A model generated the notes under the pieces. That model did no database searches and was not told where the DNA came from. It worked only from the letters and a program-made list of their open reading frames with translations. Made by a program: the position numbers and the translations under genes. Below, one piece after another: positions 1 to 3,790 of a stretch of 5,036 nt of DNA (the stretch's first letter is position 1; the number at the start of each line of letters is the position of its first letter). The DNA lies in the NCBI GenBank assembly GCA_020028115.1, contig JAHWYA010000379.1, positions 1 through 5,036 on the forward strand. The letters run 5' to 3'. The DNA is from Anaeromyxobacter sp. Its GTDB lineage: Bacteria; Myxococcota; Myxococcia; Myxococcales; Anaeromyxobacteraceae.

Positions 1-387
1 GAGGAGGCGCCGGAACGCCTGCAGCGGGGCGTCCGCGGATCTGAACTGCGTGAGGGCAACGCCCTCCGGGCACGGCTCGCCGTCGTTCGAGAGGCACGCG
101 AGGACGCGGCCGGTCCGGTCCACGATCCAGGCGCGGTCGAGGGGGTGCTGCGACACGAGCAGGTCGAGGATGCGGCCGAGCGCCGGCGATCCGCCGGGAG
201 CCATTCCGTCCTCGTCGATCCACTGCGAGGCGGCCGCCGCGGCGGAGGAGGCGATGGCGACGCCCTCCCGCTGGAGCAGCTCCTGGCCGCGCACCAGCTC
301 GCGCCACAGGGCCACGGCGGTGACGCCGGACATCGCGAAGATGATGACCGCCGCGATGAGGACGAAGAGCTTGAGCCGGAGGGTCAT
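1..387 (-). CDS. Membrane-bound sensor protein, N-terminal part (probable histidine kinase or similar); runs off the window
   Basis: The frame is open from an ATG at 387-385 to the window edge, giving the first 129 residues. Visible: a short basic start (MTLRLK), one hydrophobic helix at about residues 7-27, then a probably periplasmic segment of at least 100 residues. Within it, AWIVDRTGRVLA (about 86-97) resembles the strand-turn-strand of PAS/Cache-type extracytoplasmic sensor folds; two cysteines follow (98 and 106). A single helix followed by an extracytoplasmic domain is the usual opening of sensor histidine kinases, chemotaxis receptors and diguanylate cyclases; the output domain is outside the window, so the class is not settled. 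It begins 10 bases after the stop codon of the dodecaheme cytochrome gene with no good Shine-Dalgarno, which suggests translational coupling and one transcript. It may sense a substrate or redox state relevant to the cytochromes (inference). Confidence 0.72.
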   Translation of the reverse strand, partial: MTLRLKLFVLIAAVIIFAMSGVTAVALWRELVRGQELLQREGVAIASSAAAAASQWIDEDGMAPGGSPALGRILDLLVSQHPLDRAWIVDRTGRVLACLSNDGEPCPEGVALTQFRSADAPLQAFRRLL

Positions 388-397
388 GGCAGTCCGG

Positions 398-1309
398 TCA
401 CCAGGCGGACACCGGCAGCGGCGGCAGCGGCGCGCCCGCGAAGGAGTGGCACTCCCGGCAGGCCTTGCCGTGCGCGTGCTCCGCGGCGCCGGCGTGGCAC
501 CGCGCGCAGGCGCCCTTCGGGGGCGTCCACACGTGCGGCGGGTGGCAGTCGAGGCACTGGCGGTGCGCGGCGCGCGCGTGGAGCCCCCCCTTCGCCATCT
601 GGGCGGGCTTGTGGCACTCGTCGCACGCGGCGAGCGTCTTGCCGTCCTTCGCGTGGGGCTTGTGGCACGCCGCGCAGGACATCTCCATCGGCGCGCCGTG
701 GTCCTTCATCGGCGCGTGGATCCCCTGGCGCGTGTGGCACCGGAGGCAGTCGTGGCGGGTGGGGCGGAGGCCGGGCTCGGTCGTGAGGAACTCGTGGCAG
801 GCGAAGCAGTGGAGCGAGTGCATCTTCGCGACGCTCACCACGTGCTCGCCGTGGCACTCCTGGCACTTCGAGGCGACCGGCTCGAAGCCGTGCATCGACG
901 CCGCGTGGCAGCGGACGCAGGAGATCTTCTTCTCCTCGTAGTGGATCCGGTGGCCGCGGGATCCGCCCACCTGCGGCCAGCGCGGGTCGTGCGAGAAGTG
1001 GCACGACGCGCAGGCGCCGACCTCGACCTCGGCGTGCTGCCCCCGCGGCTTCTTCCCGGCGACGAAGGCGCCGAGCATTGCGACGCCCTGGCGCGGGGAC
1101 GAGTGGTGGCAGCTCTGGCAAGCGACGCTCTTGTGCGTGCCGCCGAGCCAGAGGGCGAACTCCGGAGACGAGCGGTGGCAGGTCGCGCAGAGGCGCGGGT
1201 CCTCGTCGACGAACCGCTTGAAGCGGAGGAACCCGAGCACCACCGCGATCGCGAGGACGCCGCCGAGGACGAGGAGGACGGTCTTCGTCGTGCTGCTCGC
1301 GCGCGCCAT
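398..1309 (-). CDS. Membrane-anchored dodecaheme c-type cytochrome with NapC/NirT-like N-terminus
   Basis: Protein of 303 residues with 12 CXXCH heme-binding motifs starting at residues 41, 64, 100, 131, 149, 168, 188, 212, 229, 252, 268 and 284. A single hydrophobic helix at about 10-28 is probably an uncleaved anchor, leaving the hemes in the periplasm. The first four motifs resemble the NapC/NirT/NrfH quinol dehydrogenase layout: heme 1 lies just after the helix, and the fourth motif context CVRCHAASMHGFEP resembles the family's CIDCHKGIAH. That family normally has four or five hemes in about 170-200 residues; here eight more follow. The Met two residues after the first CXXCH, typical of NrfH, is absent. 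Likely role: moving electrons from menaquinol, or from the upstream b/c fusion, into the periplasm. GGAG at 1314-1317 supports the ATG at 1309. Twelve motifs are certain; the NapC relationship is moderately sure; the partner is unknown. Confidence 0.93.
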   Translation of the reverse strand: MARASSTTKTVLLVLGGVLAIAVVLGFLRFKRFVDEDPRLCATCHRSSPEFALWLGGTHKSVACQSCHHSSPRQGVAMLGAFVAGKKPRGQHAEVEVGACASCHFSHDPRWPQVGGSRGHRIHYEEKKISCVRCHAASMHGFEPVASKCQECHGEHVVSVAKMHSLHCFACHEFLTTEPGLRPTRHDCLRCHTRQGIHAPMKDHGAPMEMSCAACHKPHAKDGKTLAACDECHKPAQMAKGGLHARAAHRQCLDCHPPHVWTPPKGACARCHAGAAEHAHGKACRECHSFAGAPLPPLPVSAW

Positions 1310-1313
1310 CGGG

Positions 1314-1317
1314 CTCC
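1314..1317 (-). promoter_or_regulatory. Ribosome binding site of the dodecaheme cytochrome gene
   Basis: GGAG on the minus strand lies four bases before the ATG at 1309. It is short and close but supports this start, which also places a hydrophobic anchor directly at the N-terminus. Confidence 0.5.
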
Positions 1318-1350
1318 GATTCTAGCCTCGCCGGCGCCGCGGACGCCGGA

Positions 1351-1398
1351 GAAGAAAAAGGAGGGGGCCGCGCGCGTGGCTCCGCACGGGCCCCCTCC
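1351..1398 (-). terminator. Intrinsic terminator after the cytochrome c/b fusion gene
   Basis: On the minus strand a perfect 10-base-pair GC-rich stem (arms 1389-1398 and 1360-1369) is followed at once by TTTTTCTTC (1359-1351). A further 4-base-pair inner stem (1385-1388 with 1375-1378) shortens the loop to six bases. It begins 33 bases after the stop of the c/b fusion and ends about 40 bases before the start of the dodecaheme gene. I see no convincing promoter between it and that gene, so the downstream genes probably depend on read-through, or on a promoter I cannot recognise. Confidence 0.8.
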
Positions 1399-1431
1399 GC
1401 ATGTCCCGAGGCCCTCCGCCCCGGCGAGACG

Positions 1432-3162
1432 CTACTCGTCGAGGTCGGGCTTCATCCGCTCGTACTCGAGGGGATGCTCGTGCTTCAGGTCTGCGACGGT
1501 GATCCGACCGGTCAGCCAGACCCAGTTCATCGGGAAGATCGAGGGCTTCAGGTGCACGTTGTAGAAGTGCACGACGAAGAGGAAGAGGATCGCGAGCGTC
1601 GCCTCCTCGCCGTGGATGATCTGGGCCGCGGTGATGAGCCATGACGGCGCCCAGCTCGCGAACCAGACCGGGAACCAGAAGATGAAGCCGGTCCCGACCA
1701 TGAGGATCACGCCCCAGAAGATCCCCATGTAGTCGAACTTCTCCAGGTACGAGTAGCGGTCGAACTTCGGCCGCTCCTTCTTCACCCCGAGCATGAAGAG
1801 GATGTTGTCCTTCATGTCGAGCGCGTCCTTCGGCATCGGCAGCATCGAGAACGGCAGCCGCTTCTTCGCCGCGAGGAACGTCAGGTAGAAGAGGTGGTAG
1901 ATCGCCGACAGGATGATCAGGACCGCGCCGATGCGGTGCCAGATCGCCGCGCCCTGCGCGCCGCCGAACACCTTCATCAGCGACGAAGAGTACGCCGCCG
2001 CCTGGGGGTCGCCGGCGCCGCGGAGCGGCCAGCCGGTGACGCCGAGTAGGATGACGCCGGCGAGCATGAGCCAGTGCTGCGCGCGCTGGTGGAGGTCGAA
2101 GCGGATCACGCTGCGCATCTGCTCGGCGGCGTTCGCCGGGCCGTGGTGCTTCGCCGCGAACCGCTGGCGCAGCTCGTAGATGAAGTCGACGAACACGTGG
2201 AACGCGAAGAAGAGGAGCGTGAGCGTCGTGAGGTAGGAGAAGCCGACGTGCACGAGGTGCGGGACCATGTGCCCGCCCGTCTCCTGGATCTCCGTGTGCG
2301 CGATGAGCGACGCGAAGTTGTCGCTGGCGCCCTCGTGGCAGCGGCCGCAGGTGTCCTTCTTCGTCGCGGCGCTCACGACCGACGCGGGGTTGGTCTTCGG
2401 GACGATCGCGTGCGTGCCGCCCTTGTCCTTCTCGGCGGCGTGACAGCTCGTGCAGACCGGGGCGTACTCGTTGCCGACGCGGGCGAGCCGGCCGTGGATC
2501 GAGTCGTGGTAGGTGAACGCGGCCTCGGGGTTCAGCCCCGCCGCCTTCGCGAACTCCTCGTTGCCGTGGCACGCCTCGCAGCGCTTCGCGATCTCGCGGC
2601 GGTCGGCGGGCACCTTCTGCCGGGCGGTCGCCCTGGGATCGTAGGCGGCGAGCTTCTTCACCGAGTGGATCGCGCCGTGGCACGAGGCGCAGGTCGGGCC
2701 GGCGGCCTTCGTGTCCTCGCGGAGCCACTTCGAGTGCACCGAGCCCTGCCACGCGGACATCGCGTCGGCGTGCTCCATCTCGTGGCAGCCGGCGCAGGCG
2801 AGGTACGCCCGGGGCGAGGTGACCTTCACCTCCTCGCCCTTCGGCGCCTCCTTGCCGTGCGCGGGCTTCGCGGCCGGCTTCGGCCAGCGCGCCTTCGCGA
2901 GCCGGTCGACGACGGCCTGCTCGGCGGGGGCGAGCGCCTTCTGCTCGCCCTCGTGCGGCCCCATCGCGTAGCCGGAGTGGCAATCCGTGCAGGACGCCTT
3001 GTCCGCGTGGACCGACGCGCCGAAGGCGGTCGTGTCGACGGCGGGGGCGTCCTTGCCGTTGTGGCAGTCGACGCAGGCGTCGGCACCGCCGGGGAGCTTC
3101 GCCGCCTCGCCGCGCGCGGCGGTGGCGAAGAGAAGCGCAAACACAAGGAAAGTGGCTCGCAT
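1432..3162 (-). CDS. CbcL-like quinol-oxidising cytochrome: N-terminal heptaheme c domain fused to C-terminal b-type cytochrome
   Basis: The chosen ATG at 3162 gives 576 residues and a signal peptide (MRATFLVFALLFATAARGEA). An in-frame ATG at 3216 would bury that peptide and lies upstream of the predicted -10 promoter start. Seven CXXCH motifs begin at residues 30, 58, 123, 158, 195, 237 and 272. A Lys/Ala/Pro-rich linker (about 77-117) separates hemes 2 and 3. Five hydrophobic helices follow at about 303-328, 363-380, 408-431, 478-500 and 519-537. The b domain shows the FdnI/HydC-type pattern QRAQHWLML...TGWPLR around H363, plus H409, H423, H517, H532 and H537 as candidate heme b ligands. 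A multiheme c domain fused to a diheme b domain is the architecture of Geobacter CbcL, an inner-membrane quinol oxidase for low-potential extracellular electron transfer; CbcL has nine c hemes, this has seven. Function by analogy is likely, but the terminal acceptor is unknown. No strong Shine-Dalgarno precedes the start. Confidence 0.92.
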   Translation of the reverse strand: MRATFLVFALLFATAARGEAAKLPGGADACVDCHNGKDAPAVDTTAFGASVHADKASCTDCHSGYAMGPHEGEQKALAPAEQAVVDRLAKARWPKPAAKPAHGKEAPKGEEVKVTSPRAYLACAGCHEMEHADAMSAWQGSVHSKWLREDTKAAGPTCASCHGAIHSVKKLAAYDPRATARQKVPADRREIAKRCEACHGNEEFAKAAGLNPEAAFTYHDSIHGRLARVGNEYAPVCTSCHAAEKDKGGTHAIVPKTNPASVVSAATKKDTCGRCHEGASDNFASLIAHTEIQETGGHMVPHLVHVGFSYLTTLTLLFFAFHVFVDFIYELRQRFAAKHHGPANAAEQMRSVIRFDLHQRAQHWLMLAGVILLGVTGWPLRGAGDPQAAAYSSSLMKVFGGAQGAAIWHRIGAVLIILSAIYHLFYLTFLAAKKRLPFSMLPMPKDALDMKDNILFMLGVKKERPKFDRYSYLEKFDYMGIFWGVILMVGTGFIFWFPVWFASWAPSWLITAAQIIHGEEATLAILFLFVVHFYNVHLKPSIFPMNWVWLTGRITVADLKHEHPLEYERMKPDLDE

Positions 3163-3179
3163 AGGCTCGGTTCGCTGGT

Positions 3180-3194
3180 GCAACGGGTGTGCCC
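3180..3194 (-). promoter_or_regulatory. Candidate sigma-54 (-24/-12) promoter element upstream of the cytochrome c/b gene
   Basis: The minus strand reads GGGCACACCCGTTGC from 3194 to 3180. Against the sigma-54 consensus TGGCAC-N5-TTGC only the first base differs, and the essential GG and GC doublets have the required 10-base separation. A sigma-54-type activator is encoded a few hundred bases upstream. Against it: transcription would start near 3168, only about six bases before the ATG at 3162, leaving almost no leader. The match is seen; its use is inference. Confidence 0.45.
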
Positions 3195-3214
3195 CTGCTC
3201 CTGGAGGGGGCCGC

Positions 3215-3220
3215 ATTCTA
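3215..3220 (-). promoter_or_regulatory. -10 hexamer TAGAAT of a probable housekeeping-sigma promoter for the cytochrome c/b gene
   Basis: TAGAAT on the minus strand matches TATAAT at five of six positions in otherwise GC-rich DNA. A start near 3207-3208 would give a leader of about 45 bases to the ATG at 3162. No clear -35 hexamer is visible; the FNR/CRP-like palindrome occupies that place, as in class II activated promoters. Confidence 0.5.
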
Positions 3221-3241
3221 AAGGGCTGTAAGTGCTAGGCT

Positions 3242-3255
3242 TTGACGGCGCTCAA
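3242..3255 (-). promoter_or_regulatory. FNR/CRP-family operator-like palindrome
   Basis: The minus strand reads TTGAGCGCCGTCAA, that is TTGA-N6-TCAA, matching the FNR consensus TTGAT-N4-ATCAA at eight of its ten defined bases. Its centre (3248.5) lies 40.5-41.5 bases before the start predicted from the TAGAAT hexamer, the position class II FNR/CRP activators use. The gene downstream is a respiratory cytochrome, which fits oxygen or redox control. Which protein binds cannot be told from the site. Confidence 0.5.
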
Positions 3256-3267
3256 GGGAGGCGTCGC

Positions 3268-3280
3268 CGCATCGTTTGCG
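3268..3280. repeat. Inverted repeat CGCA-N5-TGCG, possible activator site (proximal copy)
   Basis: CGCATCGTTTGCG on the plus strand has perfect four-base arms. It resembles the distal element at 3310-3321, sharing the CGCA and TTTGCG ends, and the centres are about 41-42 bases apart, near four helical turns. It lies roughly 105 bases upstream of the start expected from the sigma-54-like element, a usual distance for enhancer sites of sigma-54 activators. The arms are short, so chance is not excluded. Confidence 0.3.
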
Positions 3281-3309
3281 TCTTTTCGCCACAACCCGCG
3301 ATAGGTCCT

Positions 3310-3321
3310 GCGCATTTGCGC
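3310..3321. repeat. Inverted repeat GCGCA-N2-TGCGC, possible activator site (distal copy)
   Basis: GCGCATTTGCGC on the plus strand has perfect five-base arms around TT. It lies just beyond the T-tract of the upstream gene's terminator and about 147 bases before the start expected from the sigma-54-like element. It pairs with the similar element at 3268-3280. Activator binding is inference. Confidence 0.3.
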
Positions 3322-3329
3322 GCGCGGCG

Positions 3330-3370
3330 AAAAAACGCGCCCGGGCGCGGCATCAAGCCGCACCCGGGCG
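3330..3370 (-). terminator. Intrinsic terminator after the small membrane protein gene
   Basis: On the minus strand, arms 3357-3370 and 3338-3351 form a 14-base stem with one A-C mismatch and a five-base loop (TTGAT). CGCG and then six T (3335-3330) follow. It begins 17 bases after the stop codon at 3388. It should separate the regulator/membrane-protein unit from the cytochrome unit, implying that the cytochrome genes have their own promoter in 3163-3329. Confidence 0.85.
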
Positions 3371-3387
3371 AAGCGAAGGCTCGGTCG

Positions 3388-3702
3388 CTAGCGCGAGGCG
3401 GACTCCTGCGCCGCGGGCTTGCGGATCGTCACGCTCGTGAGCGCGCCGACCGCCGCGCCCGCCGCCGCGCCGAGCACCGCGAAGAGCGAGAGCGAGCCGA
3501 CCGCGACGACGCCCATCACCATCCCGAACACGATGAGGGCGCGGGGGAGCAGCGTCGGGACGACCGGCGTGCCGAAGATGCCGCCGGCGAGGAGGAGGCC
3601 CGCGTACCCGCCGTACAGCATCGCCGGGAGCAGCGCGACGGCGAGGAAGAGGGCGAGGCCGATGCCGGAGCCAACGAGGGTCGGGATCTTCTTGTTCGTC
3701 AT
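3388..3702 (-). CDS. Small hydrophobic membrane protein, glycine-zipper type, function unknown
   Basis: Protein of 104 residues. The ATG at 3702 is chosen because AAGGAG sits six bases before it; an in-frame ATG at 3753 would add 17 polar residues and lies in a hairpin. After a short basic start (MTNKK) it has hydrophobic stretches at about 7-29, 32-46 and 53-92, so two to four membrane segments, and a polar C-terminal tail (RKPAAQESASR). Residues 78, 82 and 86 form a GxxxGxxxG glycine zipper, a helix-packing motif common in small oligomeric membrane proteins. No cysteine, heme motif or catalytic signature is present, and I do not recognise a family. It follows the sigma-54 activator gene by 67 bases on the same strand and ends at a strong terminator, so it may share that transcript. 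A role near the respiratory membrane complex is possible but unsupported. Confidence 0.78.
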   Translation of the reverse strand: MTNKKIPTLVGSGIGLALFLAVALLPAMLYGGYAGLLLAGGIFGTPVVPTLLPRALIVFGMVMGVVAVGSLSLFAVLGAAAGAAVGALTSVTIRKPAAQESASR

Positions 3703-3708
3703 GACGTG

Positions 3709-3714
3709 CTCCTT
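3709..3714 (-). promoter_or_regulatory. Ribosome binding site deciding the start of the small membrane protein
   Basis: AAGGAG on the minus strand lies six bases before the ATG at 3702, a near-ideal Shine-Dalgarno. It favours this start over the in-frame ATG at 3753. Confidence 0.8.
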
Positions 3715-3738
3715 CGAGTGAGACGTGTGCGCTTCGGG

Positions 3739-3753
3739 GTGCGCCGGGCGCAC
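3739..3753. other. Small perfect hairpin in the regulator to membrane-protein gap
   Basis: GTGCGC (3739-3744) and GCGCAC (3748-3753) pair perfectly around a three-base loop. No T-tract follows on the minus strand. With the larger hairpin at 3758-3790 it forms a tandem pair, perhaps an mRNA-processing or stability element or a weak, possibly Rho-assisted, termination site. Confidence 0.4.
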
Positions 3754-3757
3754 GCGA

Positions 3758-3790
3758 CGGTCCGGCCCGCTACGCGCGCGGGCCGGACCG
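3758..3790. other. Perfect 13-base-pair hairpin over the stop codon of the sigma-54 regulator gene
   Basis: Arms 3758-3770 and 3778-3790 are fully complementary, with a seven-base loop. The regulator's TAG stop (3772-3770) falls at the loop-stem junction. There is no T-run, so it is not a standard intrinsic terminator; it could protect the transcript's 3' end or slow read-through into the small gene. Confidence 0.5.

Noticed and set aside
398..1309. Regularly spaced CXXCH codons as a DNA repeat or CRISPR-like array
   Set aside because: The periodic tgtggcac-like words are codons for CXXCH motifs in one reading frame; the sequence between them is not conserved and spacing is uneven.
50..1564. 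Plus-strand open frame of 504 codons opposite the sensor and dodecaheme genes
   Set aside because: Its composition is typical of an antisense shadow, and it runs across several real minus-strand genes, their gaps and the terminator.
1322..2983. Minus-strand open frame of 553 codons overlapping the cytochrome c/b gene in another frame
   Set aside because: The product is Arg/Pro-rich with no domain; it arises from high third-position GC in the real frame.
3163..3216. Upstream in-frame ATG at 3216 as the start of the cytochrome c/b gene
   Set aside because: It would place 18 polar, proline-rich residues before the signal peptide and lies upstream of the transcription start predicted from the -10 hexamer.
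2074..3231. Long plus-strand open frame of 385 codons opposite the cytochrome c/b gene
   Set aside because: It is a GC-rich antisense shadow: the product is low-complexity Arg/Ala/Val/Gly with no fold, while the minus strand has seven CXXCH motifs and clear membrane helices.
3703..3753. Upstream in-frame ATG at 3753 as the start of the small membrane protein
   Set aside because: The ATG at 3702 has AAGGAG at ideal spacing, while the upstream one lies within a hairpin arm and adds a polar His-rich stretch.
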